Assembly (NCBI GenBank): GCA_013400975.1
Contig: WBMZ01000200.1
Location: 92,911-156,910 of the forward strand
Source of the DNA: Atrichornis clamosus
Taxonomy: Eukaryota > Chordata > Aves > Passeriformes > Menuridae
Length of the DNA: 64,000 nt
Direction of reading: 5' to 3'
Position numbers and translations under genes: made by a program. The notes beneath the pieces are model-generated. The model did no database searches. It saw nothing but the letters and a program-made list of their open reading frames with translations, and was not told where the DNA came from. Positions 49,966-62,400 of this stretch are shown here, one piece after another; within the stretch, counting starts at the first letter, position 1; every line of letters begins with the position of its first letter.

Positions 49966-52900
49966 TACCTGTCTTAATTGTGACCTGCAGCTGGAAAAAA
50001 ACCTGCAAAACCATTGCTCATGCTTGACACAACTTTCTGGAAGTATTCTCCATTCTCTCGCCCTCCTCTGCTCTCCCCCCAGGCCTGGTGTTTTGCAAGT
50101 CTGCAAAGCAGAAGGGTGCTTCAGGTAGGTTTTTTGTCCTGTTTTCTTTCCCATGTGTAAAGAAGGATATCCGTGAAGACTGAGGTTGGAGGAGGAATGA
50201 AACCCACATTGGGTCCAGCTGGCCCAGGAAGGAAGTTACTGGGGACTGAGCTGTAGGCCTGACACTAAAGGATTGTCAAGGTACCTGTCTGTGTCTGTTT
50301 TCCAGACTCCTTTGAATGTGATCTTAATCTCCTATGAGAGTAGCTGGAGGCAAGGGAAGAAAGATTGCTGGTGATTGCCCAGCCTTTTCTGCTACAGCGA
50401 CCAGGTGCTGCTTCCCACTTGCTCCAGGTTCCCGGTTGCTCCAGGAACAGCCACGTCTGCCTGCTGATGGGGAAGGGTGACAGGTACAGGGTGACAGCAA
50501 AGCCTGAACGCTCCACCTGTGGCTCTAACCAGCACAGCTACTCTGGTTGTTTGCAACTGAGACCTGCCAAGTCCAGTTAAATAGGAGGCTGCAGCCTGTT
50601 TTCCCAATATTCCCTAACAGTAGTTAGCTTTTCACCATGGCTGAAGGTCCAGAGATTTGCTGCTGTCTGATTTCTGAGGACCAGTCTTTGCCCACCTCAT
50701 ATTTTGGCCTCTGCCTGACAGAGGAGTCCCTACATGTGCTGCTGAGCAGAGTATCTGCCTTGCAGCAGTCGCTTTCATTCTGCTGGTGTTGTGGCAGTGA
50801 ATTATCTGGCTGGCCCTACTTACTGTAGTCCCTACACTCCACATTCTTGCCACCTCACCTGTTCCAGGTGACTGACTGCCTTCAGTGTGATCTCCACCCT
50901 CTGCTTCCAGCCGAGTTCATGGTGAAGGTGGCAGATGCACTGTGTGGTTTGGGCAATCTCAGCAGTAGTTCATTGAATCCTGATTAATCAGTCATGGGCT
51001 TTGTGTCCTTTAGTCCTTTTGGGCCCTTTAGAGGCTCAGGTGGTCTCCAGTGACCAACCTGGGGTAAAATCCAAATTTTAGATGAGCCAATTCCTCTTGG
51101 CATTCTCACCCTCTTGTGATCGCATAATGATTTTCTTTGATATTAATTGCAAAGACAGGTTTACTTCATATTCTTGACATGAAGCACGTTGTGGCTGGTG
51201 AAAAAATAGCAGAGACTGTGTAAGGTGGGTAAAGAATTTTGCACTGAAGTGCTTCTTACCAGGATGTGGTTGGCAGCCATCTGTGTCCTCACTCCTTTTT
51301 TGACAGAAGGACATAATTCAGTTGCGTTTCTTTCTAGTGCATAAACCAAGATTTGTTTTAGCTTGTTAAAAATCCCAAATGCAGTTGGAACTCTCCTGAC
51401 AATTTTCTCCTTGAGGTGCTTGTTTGGCAGGACAGCAATCCAGGTCTTTGTCTACTGAGAATATTCCTCATGTTATGAGCTTCCCAAAGCCAGTGAACAA
51501 GGAAGAAGGGACAGGTCAGAATTATTTATGCTAATTGTTCAGCAAACTGTGTGTTCTGGAACTCAGTATTTTTTCAAAAGATCTGAGTCTTCTACTTCAA
51601 TAATAATTCTTCCAATTCACTGAATTTCAGATCACTTCACAGCTTGAATCAAGATGAGTTTTTTCCCAGGTAAAACAAGGTTTTAAATATACCTCTGATA
51701 ACCTTTGTTACGGCATTTGGGTCTTAATTAAAGTTATTCAAGAGTGTTCTGATGATGCAGTTAGTAACTTCACAAGTTAATTGAAATACCAAATATCTTA
51801 AAAGTTCCCAAATACAAGAAACTGATAAGCCTTCAAACAAACCTACTCATCTGTTTTTTTCAATGAAGTAAGGTATTATTCTGGCAACTTTAGTTGTGTT
51901 CTAATAAATGGCAATTGCAGTGCAAGCAATTTTGTGTGCTTTAACATTTCTATAAAATTGTTGTTAGAATCAGGAGGGTGTAAATCATCCAATTAAGAAT
52001 TTCCTTATACAGTCAGTAGCTGTCAGTATTTAGTTTCGTGTATGCCAAGAGCAAGCCATTTGACTTGGACATAAAAGCCATAGGAGCATACTTGAAAATC
52101 CTTTTCTGATTAGAAGGGAGGGGAAAATAAAGCCATTCATTGTTTTTCAAGGTGGACTAGACTTGAATTTTTGAATGAATTTTTGACACAGCACATTCTC
52201 TCTACTCAGGAAGGCAAATACATTATCTATTCAGCTTTCATCTGTTATAACTAATCTTGATTTTAAAGCAGCCTTTTAATCTTCAGCTTCAAAACCTGTG
52301 TTCTCTTTATTTTCTTGTGTTTGCCAGGATCCTCAGGACTCCTGTTCACACAGCTTGTTCCAGGCTGAGGTCATTAATTCAAGAGACTCTAAGACAAAAC
52401 TTAATTTCTGCTAAGTAATCCAGGCCATTAGCAAACGCTGTGGCTTCAAACTGAAAGAACAGTTCAAATTAGGAGCAGCAGAGGGCTTAAGTTTTCTGTA
52501 ATTCTTTGCTTTTATAAGAAGTTTACTCAACCCTTCCATCTGGGGTATAGATGAAAGGATGCACAGCATCATCCTCGTGCAACAATTTATATGAGCCAGT
52601 CTTCAAATATGCCTTGAGGGCAGTGATTTGAGGTACCAAAAATGGATAATAGTGATCATGAAGACGTTTTTCTATTTGTGGTGGAATTACAGAATCATGA
52701 AGGTTGTATCCTTTTCATATCTTCTTGATGTTGGGGTGAGGAGCAAAAGCAGGAGGTGCTTGAGGATATTTTTCTTTGTAATACACTGTACCCTGAGGAT
52801 TGGTTGTTCATTTTTCATGATTTTTCATTTTCTGTTTCCTGTGGAGGTACAGAGTTTTTGAATGAAGTGGTTCCTTTTCTGGGAACACTTCAGTAACTAA

Positions 52901-53356
52901 AGGCACATGGTAACAGGTATTAAACAAATGAACAACTGCAGATACTGTCAAATGAAATATCCCAGAGCTAAAATCCGTGAGATGATAATGCATTGTGGTC
53001 AACACAGTTGAGAGAAAAATAGAAAAAATACAGAAAAAAAAATTGTTATTTTAGTAATGGAGGAATATAGAATTAGCAAGAAAAACTTCAGTTCACAGTA
53101 TCCTCCTTTGTGTTGCAAGATCTGAACTGTGGGATTTTGAAGGCCATCAAAAAGTTCTTTAGGGGAAATTAGTAAGAATCCAGTTGATTTGCTTGGAAAA
53201 GGAGCTGAACAGGCATTTACAATCCATCTGTTGATGCAAGGAAGAACAGACTTGCTAGAGATGTTTAGCTCAGAGTGGCACAGCATTATGAAAATACAGG
53301 AAAACCATAAACAAGCCAATCTGTTGCATCAGGACATGTGAAACATGGTATAAAAT
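49966..53356. other. Unannotated sequence with composition change
   Basis: GC-richer, CpG-poor sequence to about 51.05 kb, then AT-rich sequence in which C exceeds G on the + strand. No gene or clear repeat recognised. Confidence 0.6.
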
Positions 53357-53510
53357 CCCAGAATGGTTTGGATTGGAAGAACCTTTAAAGCCCATCCCAT
53401 TCCACTCCCTGCTGTGAGCAGGGACACCTTCCACTGTCCCAGCTTGCTCCAAGCCCTGTCCAACCTGGCCTGGAACACTTCCAGGGCTGGGGCAGCCACA
53501 GCTTCTCTGT
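53357..53510 (-). mobile_element. CR1 LINE 3'-end fragment
   Basis: Inverted main-type copy: 'cccagaatggtttggattgg', 'gggacaccttccactgtccc', 'ggcagccacagcttctctgt'. It stops only 5 bases before another inverted CR1 end. Confidence 0.95.
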
Positions 53511-53515
53511 GTTTT

Positions 53516-53600
53516 AATCACAGAATGGATGCAGTGGGAAGGAACCTCGGGAATTTCTGGGTCTAGCTCCTGTGAGAAGCAGGGCCACCTTGGAGCATGG
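53516..53600 (-). mobile_element. CR1 LINE fragment, fourth subfamily
   Basis: 'aatcacagaatggatgcagt', 'ctgggtctagctcctgtgag' and 'aagcagggccacctt' match the inverted end of the CR1 subfamily also seen at 63728 in + orientation. It is directly abutted by the main-type copy at 53357-53510. Confidence 0.7.
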
Positions 53601-54169
53601 AGGCCTCACAACTCACCTCAGGAGTCTCATCCATGGCTGTCATGAGGTGTGTACCTCCAGAAAATCCTACTCTGCCTTCTACCTTGCCATTAGGTAGCTG
53701 TGGATGCTGTATCTACCTTCTGCTTTCTCCTCATAAGCCTGAAAGTATTTGCCATGTGGAATTACAGCATTTCCAGATAAAAGCATTGGTGTCCTGGGAA
53801 ATCTCCTCACCATGGCTGTAGCAGAGAGCCCTGAGCAACTCTGGCATCCTCAAACTGTTCATCACTGTCAGCTGACTAAGAGAAACCTCCAAAGTGTTCA
53901 AGTATTTACAGCAAAATAGGCTGAAGTTGCCCTTTAAAATAGTTAATGCCTTTTGTGTGTTGTCAGTAAAAAGAATCCAGGATGAAATCAGTCACAAAAT
54001 GAGTAGGATTTATTATTTGGAAAGAAGTAATCTTTAGCCGTAACTTTTCTTCTCATTTGGTCTGGAATAAATGCAATATCTAGAGAACAATAATGTTATG
54101 TCAGGTGTAAATAACAAAAAATAGCTCCTCTTGAAATTATTCTAATTCAGTTGTTTCCTATGCGATTTC

Positions 54170-54186
54170 TTTTTTTTTTTTTTTTT
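54170..54186 (+). repeat. Poly-T run (17)
   Basis: The longest uninterrupted homopolymer in the window. Confidence 0.9.
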
Positions 54187-54422
54187 CAATCATGTGCCCA
54201 AGTTTGGAAAGATGAAGTTGTTCAACATGGCTGAGAAGTATTTCGTAAGAGTCCTTTGATTGCTGGCCTGTTTGCAGCATGTGAAATTCTTGACAGCAAT
54301 CTCGATTGATTCTTCCATGTTCAATAATGTGTTCATTCCAATGGTATTTCCTGAGCAGCTGGGCTTGCTTAGCTTTGGAGCTAAAACAGCAAAAGCAAGG
54401 AAGTGAATTTTCCAGCCCTCTT

Positions 54423-54442
54423 CCCCCCCCCCCCCCTTTTTT
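54423..54442 (+). repeat. Poly-C(14)T(6) tract
   Basis: A run of 14 cytosines followed by six thymines, an unusual poly-C/poly-G homopolymer able to form G-rich secondary structure on the minus strand. Confidence 0.9.
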
Positions 54443-54994
54443 GGCATGTTAGAAAATTATGTTAATTTTTTTTTATACTGTTAATGAAATGGCATGGAAA
54501 CCACTGGAATAATGGGGGAGGGCAGGAGCAGAAGTGGAGGACTGAGAGGAAATGGCACATTTTATAGTCCTGTGTATGGTGAAAGGGCTGGCTTCAGGAA
54601 TTAGCTTCTCCTTTCAGAGCTACTCTAATCAAAATTCATATAGAGCTGTGTTTCCTGCTGGTCTCTGAGTTAATGAGTGCTTCTGTTTCAGGCAGATCTT
54701 CTGATGTGGTAAAGGATGAGTTTTCTGCATTAAAACTAATGGTAGGTCTTCAGATAACAGCCAGATTGTCCATTGAAATGCTTCTTAGCAGAAATAGGAT
54801 GTAAAAATAGGATGTGAAATGGTGAAGGAAGAATTTGTCTGCTATCTTAGTGCACTGAGAAAAATCTGTATATTTTAAGTTACTGTAAGAAATGTCTTTC
54901 ATCACTGGAAAATTATGTTCTTCAAATTTTAATTTTTTGTTCAAGTAGTCTCTTTGTCTATTGATTAGAGACAGGCTGATCATATAGAAATTTG

Positions 54995-55208
54995 AAATAC
55001 AGAAGAAATTCTTTCCTGTGAAGGTGATGAGGCCCTGGCACAGGTTGCCCAGGGAAGCTTTGGCTGCCCCATCCCTGGAAGTGTTCCAGGCCAGGTTGGA
55101 CAGGGCTGGGAACAACCTGCCCTAGTGGAAGGTGTCCCTGCCCACGGCAGGGGAGACGAACTGGGTGAGCTTTAAGGTTCCTTCCAATCCAAACCATTCT
55201 GTGATTTT
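54995..55208 (+). mobile_element. CR1 LINE 3'-end fragment
   Basis: 'aagaaattctttcctgtgaa' through 'gccctggcacaggttgccca' to 'ccaatccaaaccattctgtg', with the ATTCTGTGAT tail retained. It is a well-preserved main-type copy. The minus frames 54750-55115 and 54958-55197 are repeat artefacts. Confidence 0.95.
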
Positions 55209-56070
55209 AGGATTCTAAATCTGTTTAAAGTACTGCAGTGCTGGTATTTAATAGCATTTCCCAGCTGATCTAAACCAGTGTTTGGGGTCTCTGCCTCCTG
55301 CCACTGTTCAACATTCCTGCAAATCTGGAGGGGAAGAGCCAAGCCCCCTTGAGCTTCCCTGACTGCAGCCTCCCATTGCACCTTGTTGGTTTGCTTGTAC
55401 ATCCAAGCAACTATAATCTGTCCCTGGTGGGTTTCTTAAGGATAATTTCTGGTCTACTTCCAGCCTCCTCTTCCCTTCTTCCATGTGCACAGGGGTACTT
55501 CCATACGGAAGGTGGGTGTGCAGGTGTAGCTGCTGGGTCAAGACAGACTTGATCAAGCTGTGTAGGAATGGAACCTGTTTGGGTTTGCTGCTTTGCATGG
55601 TTTATTTTACCATCCTGTTTATGTGCTTCAGTGCCCCTTGGGTCAGTATGCAGTTTGCAGAAAAGCACCTGCTCAAACCAGCTATCTGTGTTTCCTGAAG
55701 TCTTTTGGCTTTTTAACTTGAGGATGGTTTGAAAACACTGCTACTCAAGTTGATTTTACATCCCATTATCTTTACTACTCCATTTTTAAAGACAAAGCTT
55801 TAAAAAGTTTGGGCAATGGTTAAAAGCTTTTGACAGACGTCATGATTTGTTCAGTTACAGAAAGGCATTGAGCAGCCTTTTAATGCAAGTATTGCATAAC
55901 ACATGAGTGGCTTATTGAAAGCAGCACCTGGAGGGTCAGAGCTCGGAGCACTTTCCATCTGCTTTGTCCTCCATCGGAAGGCACTCTTGTGTAATTCCGT
56001 ACAAAACCCTAGGCCTGGCATGCAGATGACCTTGACGTATACCTACAAATACACTGTGTATATGTCACTG

Positions 56071-56084
56071 AAGAGAGAGAGAGA
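56071..56084 (+). repeat. (AG)7 dinucleotide repeat
   Basis: A short AG array about 20 bases before the inverted CR1 at 56104. Confidence 0.8.
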
Positions 56085-56103
56085 AGTAGTATTGGAGCGT
56101 GAC

Positions 56104-56436
56104 AGAGTGGTTTGGGTTGGAAGTGATCTGAAAGACCATGGGCAGGGACACCTTCCACTATCCCAGGTTGCTCCAAGGGCCATCCAGCCTGGCCTTGGAC
56201 ACTTCCAGGGATGGGGCAGCCACAGCTTCTCTGGGCAGCCTGTGCCAGGGCCTCACCACATCACAGGGAAGAATTTCTTCCTAATATCTCATCTAAACTT
56301 GCCCTCCTTCAGTTTTAGGCCATCACCTCTTGTCCTGTTGCTACAAGCCCTTGTGAAATGTCCCTCTCCACCCTTCTTGTAAGCCCCCTTTGGGAAGTGG
56401 AAGGCTGCCATAAGGTCTCCCTGCAGCCTTCTCTTA
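56104..56436 (-). mobile_element. CR1 LINE 3' fragment, about 330 bp
   Basis: Inverted copy from 'gagtggtttgggttggaagt' through 'ggcagccacagcttctctgg' and 'gggaagaatttcttccta' to 'ggtctccctgcagccttctc'. It includes 3' UTR upstream of the usual truncation point. A gap of about 25 bases is visible near its terminus, where 'accatgggcaggg' joins two normally separate blocks. Confidence 0.95.
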
Positions 56437-59196
56437 TGTTTGAGTGAAAAGCAACACTGTTGTTAAAGTTGTAAATGGGAATGTAAAGTTGTAATTGCAC
56501 CACAAGCCTCTGTTCTCTGAGGTAGGTTCAGCTTGAACCTATGGAACAGCTGGCTCCAGAGTGGTACCCGTAGTCAGACACCATGCCTGAGAGCCCTTCT
56601 GTCTACCTGAAAATGAGATCAGACCATCCTTCCCATGCTGTTCTTGTTTCTTGCTTCCTTCATTTTCTTGCCTACAGGTAAAAGAAAGAGTCAGATAGGT
56701 GATACATGTTGTGACACTTTGCATAGAAATGCTGACTTGGTGGCAGCACTTCAATCAGGTAGCCCCAAGTGTAACGCTGCTCAGTTAATAGATGGCTATG
56801 GCAGTAACAGGTGTCATGGCATAGCCCTCTTTTTTACAGTGATGGATTCAAGTTCATGCTTTTTAGAATAGTCCTTTTTCATAAACACATAAGCCTCTGA
56901 ATTCATAACTCTGAAGAGTCTGCCAAGGCTTTGTGCAGATCATACTGTGACTGTAAGTACTCACCTGGATCGTTGTTAATGACAAATTCACATGCTTCCA
57001 ATATTTGTGAGCTGAAAGTTCAGCCAAACTAGTTTATGCTGAGTTCTGTTTGCCTGGCTGCAGTGTAGTCTCTTTGAGTGTCTGAGTGATTTGAGGTGAA
57101 AAACAACCTGCTTAAAAATGAGGAACACTGGATAGCTGGCAGGCATCTGGAAATCTTCTTGCTTGTGAAGTACTGAAACACCGTAGGTAATAAGCAAAAG
57201 GTGCAGTCCTGAGTTAGAATTGATGCTGCCTGTCAGAATATTTTACTGTGCACAAGAGGGGATTAAAGAAAATGTATGGTAGCCTGAGTTAAAAAGTGTT
57301 TAGCTTCTAGAAAAAAAGGCATAATATTCAAAATGAGGTAAGGATTTCTTGAAGCTTGTGGTGTTTCTTATTCAGACAAACATGGCTTTATATGAATATA
57401 TCATCTATTAATAAATACGTGTATTTAAAATGAGATTCTGAAGTGACATTGTGTACAAACTGAGATTGTTAACAGCCCCCTCAGGGAATGCTGGGTGTGT
57501 AGGAAGATGAGTTTTCTTGTAGTTTATTCTTGGAAGCTTCTCCTGCCAGCAGCTGAAAGGGCGGACAGGTGACAGGAGCAGCCTTTTGGAGTTGTATCAG
57601 CTGATGCTTTTCTGAGCATCTCAGATGGCCGAGGTGCCCCTGCTGCTGTTTGCCAGTGTCTGAGGTGTTCTGTCTCAGGAGATGAAAAGAACAGCAAGCA
57701 GGGCTCCTAGGTTATATTGGCAGCCTGCTTAGAAGCAAATTAAAGTTACAGAATTCATATTTCTAGTTATCCTGATGGATAAATGCAGTATGTGAAGAGA
57801 TCTTTGTTCAGCTTGGACTGAAGTGGAAGCCAAGTCTTGGGATCACCTAGTGAGCTGACTGTGGGGCTGCAAAGGGGATGCCTCCTGTGCCATCCCCAGA
57901 GGAGCAGGTGAGATGCAGAACCTCTGGCAGCTCTGCAGAGTGCCTGGGCTCCTGGTGTGTGGCACTGCTGCCTGCTGCCTTTGTTTTAGAAGGAAATGGG
58001 AATGGCTTTAGCGTTGGCTGTTCCATACCCAAGGCGTTGGGGGAATGGCAGAATGATAAACCAAACTGATAGATGTATAAACCAAGTTTTACCTGTAATT
58101 CAAGATTGACAGTGTAGCTCTCAGGACAACAAGCTTTAGTGTCTTAGCCTAAAGTATTAATATGTAGTTTCTATGATCTATTTTATTTTTCCTGTGTTTT
58201 ATTTTTGCCTGTTCTGCTGCTTCAACTAAGCTCTATAGCAGCAAAAGGATACAACTCCTCTGATGATGTGATGTAAAAAACCTTCCACTTAAAATGGGAA
58301 GATGAATCTCACAGACTTAATTCTCTGGATGCCTCTGTGGGGGGGTAACTTAGGACTATCCTGGTTTATTCAGCAGAAATCCAACTGCAATCAGGTGTGT
58401 TGTTTTGGTTTTAAACTGAGGAGAAGCTGGTGGATTAGCAAAATATATTAATTTTAACAGCTCCATAAGCTTGGGAGCAGAAATCAAAAGGATGATCTTA
58501 GTGATGCAGAAGAATGCAAGAGTTTTTGTGCTCTTTCCCTCTAAAAATGGGTTTTGTTCTGTTCTTCTAAGTGAATTGCAGTGATGAAATCTGCTACGCG
58601 TGGACATCAGAAATATGGAATTTGGAATTTGCTTGAAACTATTAAATAAGAATTTTTTTAAAACAATACCTCTAGCATGTGTCATGGTAAAAAGATAATA
58701 ATAGATTTATTTTTTTCCATTTCACATAAAGGTGAGTGATCCCTTCCCTCGTCTTTAATGAATGGATATGAGGCAAAGGCATTTCATTTTTATATGTATA
58801 AAATAATGTTGTCTTATGAAGCAAGAGCCTTTTAGACTATGAAGTACGTAACAAGCATAATTGATGTGCAAGGAAGTACCATAAGCCAGGCTTAGAAATT
58901 AGAAGGAAAAGTACTGTCAGTTATAATATCCCAGGCAATAAGACACATGGCCTTCCTGGAGCAGCAAGGCCAACCTTTGGCAGCTTGAAAGCACCCAGAC
59001 TGTGAGGCTCTGCTGTTGCAGTTGTGGTAGGATTCGTGTTCAGGATTTGCCAGAGGACAGCTGGGACTTCCCAGGATGTGCTGCTGGAACACCCTTGGTT
59101 CTTTATTGCCTCTTTTTGAAGTGGTTTAGCAGGTGAAGCAGGTTCCTGGTGTCCTCTGACCCCCTTTGGAGGTATCCCAAATGGATGGGAGGCATG
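56437..59196. other. Unannotated sequence
   Basis: Unique AT-rich DNA without recognisable repeats, RNA genes or coding regions. Confidence 0.65.
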
Positions 59197-59358
59197 GAGA
59201 AGCTGTGGCTGCCCCACAGCTTGGAAGTGTCCAAGGTCAGGTTGGACGGGGCTTGGAGCAACTTGGGGCAGTGGGAGGTGTCCCTGCCCATGGCAGGGGG
59301 TGGAATGGCATGAGCTTTAAGGTCCTTTCCAACCCAAACCATTCTGTGGTTCTGTGAC
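59197..59358 (+). mobile_element. CR1 LINE 3'-end fragment
   Basis: 'gagaagctgtggctgcccca' through 'gcccatggcagggggtggaa' to 'ccaacccaaaccattctgtg', with the short-unit tail 'gttctgtgacg' retained. Confidence 0.95.
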
Positions 59359-60230
59359 GATATTTCGGTGTCGGGGGCTTTGAATGGCCTTGCTGTACCC
59401 TCATTTCCCTTGAATACAGATGTGCAAACATTTGGTTCTTTCCTGGTGAGAGAAGGACAAACGGGTTGCATTTTTACTATGCATCCCATCACCCATATTC
59501 CCTTTCCTGCTCAGCATCCAGTGTTTTCAGGACAGAAATGTGGTTTCCTAGTGCTGACAGTAAGACCATTATTGATGGCAAATGCTGACTTCTTGCTGGT
59601 AGCCCCTATTCTCTGCTTTGTTGTGTGGTGTGTCTGTTCTTCCTCTTAGTAAAGAATTGCCTACAGTGAATTCAGGCCTGTTTAATGGACAAGTGCAGAG
59701 TGACAGGAGAACACAGATCAGTGCCTTAATGTAAACCCCGTGGCTCGAGAGAGCCCTTGAGTTTGGACCCTGTGTTGCTGCTCCCCTGCAGCACAATGTT
59801 GTTCTGGTCCAGATGCCTTCTCTTGTTTGCTCGTTGGACGCTGATCTGTGATGACAAACAGCGGATGGAGCACGGTCTCTCCAGGAGAGAAAAGTGAAAT
59901 CACGTCCCAATTACTGTAAGAATTGCTCAGGTGACCTAATTTTGCCTTCCACAATCAATTTGTCAAAGGAACAACTACTTGGAGTGATACTGTGTGTCTG
60001 GAGTTTAACCTGCAGTGTGCAAAAATGGTAGCATTTAGGTCTGGTTTTCTGACAAAAAAATAAAGAAGACAATGAAAGCAGTGAAGTGTCTAATAAAAAC
60101 CAAAACATGGGCATATAAACAAGCAGCATCACAGGAATTGTGTACCCTAAAGGTTTTGGCAAACCTGTCCAGGCTGTCTCAGGATGGAAATGTTAATTCT
60201 GAGATGCTGCTGATATGTATATGAGGCATT

Positions 60231-60292
60231 TCATAGAATTGTAGGATTGTTAAGGTTGGGAAAGACCTCTAATATCATTAAGTCTAACTGTT
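60231..60292 (-). mobile_element. CR1 LINE terminal stub, third subfamily
   Basis: 'tcatagaattgtaggattgt', 'aaggttgggaaagacctcta' and 'tatcattaagtctaac' form the inverted terminus. Confidence 0.8.
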
Positions 60293-62400
60293 CTTTCTCC
60301 TTGTCTGGGCTTTTGCATTTGAATGGTGATTGTGTTGGATCTGCTGGCAGAATGTGGAACACTGTAAGGAATTAAGGAATTAAAGAATTATTCAAGAGTC
60401 TTTTTGCAAAGAGTTTTTAGGAAAAGAGAAAGTGCAATTCCTATTTTACATCACTGGGAATGACAGAAGAAGTTTTTGCTTTATGAAGTCAGTGCCAGTA
60501 GTATTGGTTGCTCACAGTGACCTTGCTTTACAGTTTTGGGAGTTTATGCTGCTCCTGCCAGCACAGTCATCGCTGCAGTTGTTCATGGTGAGCAGGCAGT
60601 GCTGGGGACGTGTGAGCAGTGATGTGAAACTCAGGAACATCATTCAGGATGGGCATCAATCAATGATGTGTTCAGTGAGCTCCCTCTGCTCTTACTCTGA
60701 TCACACAAGTTTTGCTTGAAGCTTTTTAAAGACGTATTTGAGACACCCATGGTTCACTGTGTTGATTAAATGACTGGGTTCATTGCTGAGAATTGTGAGA
60801 CTCTAAATTTTAGTAGAGAGCTTCTCCCGTGTGGAATGTTTATGCACTTCAGGGCATCAGGCAGGGTTGTGCTGCTTTGCTGGCAGTGTTGAGATGAGCC
60901 AGGGAGGTGTGATTTGTTGCTAATGAAGATCTTCAAAGCAGTATAGGTAGGCTTGACCTTGGCAGGAGAGTGAAAAGTGGCAAATATGACCCTTTACTGG
61001 CTACATGGGATGGAGGATTTCCATGGCTGTAGTTTTCAGCGACAGCCTTGAAGGGACAGTAAGACTTTTGTCAAGCAAACTCCTTTTGGGGGTATTTCAT
61101 GCACTTGGCAGAAGGTCACACAGCAATTTGCAGTTTTGGAATTAGGTGGGATGAATGGAGGGTATAAACTCCTGTGTCACCAGACCCTGTGAGTGGGCCC
61201 GACACCTTTCAGAGCCCTGTATTTATTGTGCATGTGCGTCCTGCTCTGCTTCCAACGGCCTGTGGAATGAAAGGTGAGCGGGAGCTGCTGCCGAGGGCCC
61301 TTCAGGACACACGGCATAGGCTGGGAGCCAAATGACTTGTTTGGGTTGGCTGCCGTGGCTTCTGGCTGCTCTTGTCCCAGGGCCTGAGGGACTTCTCCTG
61401 TTCTGGGAGCGGATCTGTGCTAATTGCAGGACGGGAGCTGGGCTGCTCTTGCTGCTTGGATCTGAGCCCGGCTGGGGTGGGCACAGCCAGCCAAGCGATG
61501 CTGCCCTGGGCTACGGGCAGAATCCCTGGAGTTAAGGTATTGCCTGCAAGGGCATTTTGGAGCTCTTCCGGAATATTAAACATGACATCCCTTATTGTGT
61601 GAATTAGGTCCCTGCTTTGAGGTAACCTGGTGTTACGTAAACAACTAATGGCAGATTTCTTAACGCTGGGGTAGCTCCTCTGTCCGGGGGTGAAGAGGGA
61701 TGGCAGGAGCACCAGATGATGGGCTTTGGACCACCAGCACAGGCGGCTGCAATACAACCAGCCTTATTGACAAGAAGCCTTACCAGAAGCTGCAGGGGGG
61801 TAAGTTGTGATGAGTAGGAGCAGAGCAACGTCCGAGTACGACTTAGTCCCCGTAGGAGAGGTGTTGCAGCACCTCGAAGCGATGGTGGATGTCCGTGTTT
61901 CCACCCCAGTACGAGCAGAACACATCCCTGAGCGGGGCGAGATGCAGGGAGGGGGTGGGATGCTCCAGAGAGGGCTGGAGGAATGTGCCGGCTATTTGCG
62001 CTTAAAAGTGGTTCCTCTGAAGGGGTCTGTCATCCCGGGAGGATGAAGAATGGTTGATCCCGCGCCGGGTGAGGAGGCTGCGCTCCCCGCGCGGCGCGCT
62101 GGAAAGCTCGGCCTGGATCGGGATGCGGTGGATGAGTCCTGACAGCCCGTGCAGTTGAGGTCTGTGAGTTGACAGGTTTGGATCTTAAGAAAAACATGAA
62201 TAACATTTTTTTATTACTAGACCCATATTTCATAACAGGTCTTTCCTCCCCCCACCTCTCCGCTTTGTTTTTTTTCCTTCGGAAATACCTGTTGGAAATG
62301 GTCAGAGAACTGGAAAACTACGCCATCATTCTCTGGTAGAGAACAAGCATTTAGAAGGAACAGGAAACTGTTCTCCATCTGGTCAAGGGAGACCCTGCAG
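60293..62400. other. Unannotated, GC rising toward the right edge
   Basis: From about 61.1 kb GC and CpG increase. A minus frame of 151 codons (61302-61757) and several + frames overlap, none recognised. Probably upstream flank of the right-edge CpG-island gene. Confidence 0.6.
62055..62132. promoter_or_regulatory. Small CpG-rich cluster about 1.8 kb upstream of the right-edge island
   Basis: About 12 CpG occur in under 80 bases, including an alternating C/G stretch near 62086-62100. The flanks at 61.8-62.0 kb also carry more CpG than the rest of the window. This could be a satellite of the island beginning at 63.84 kb, an alternative promoter or an enhancer. No open frame or recognisable repeat explains it. 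Confidence 0.4.

Noticed and set aside
50637..50828. ATG frame MAEGPEICCC with a fair start context
   Set aside because: It is short, has no domain, and overlaps a minus-strand frame of similar length.
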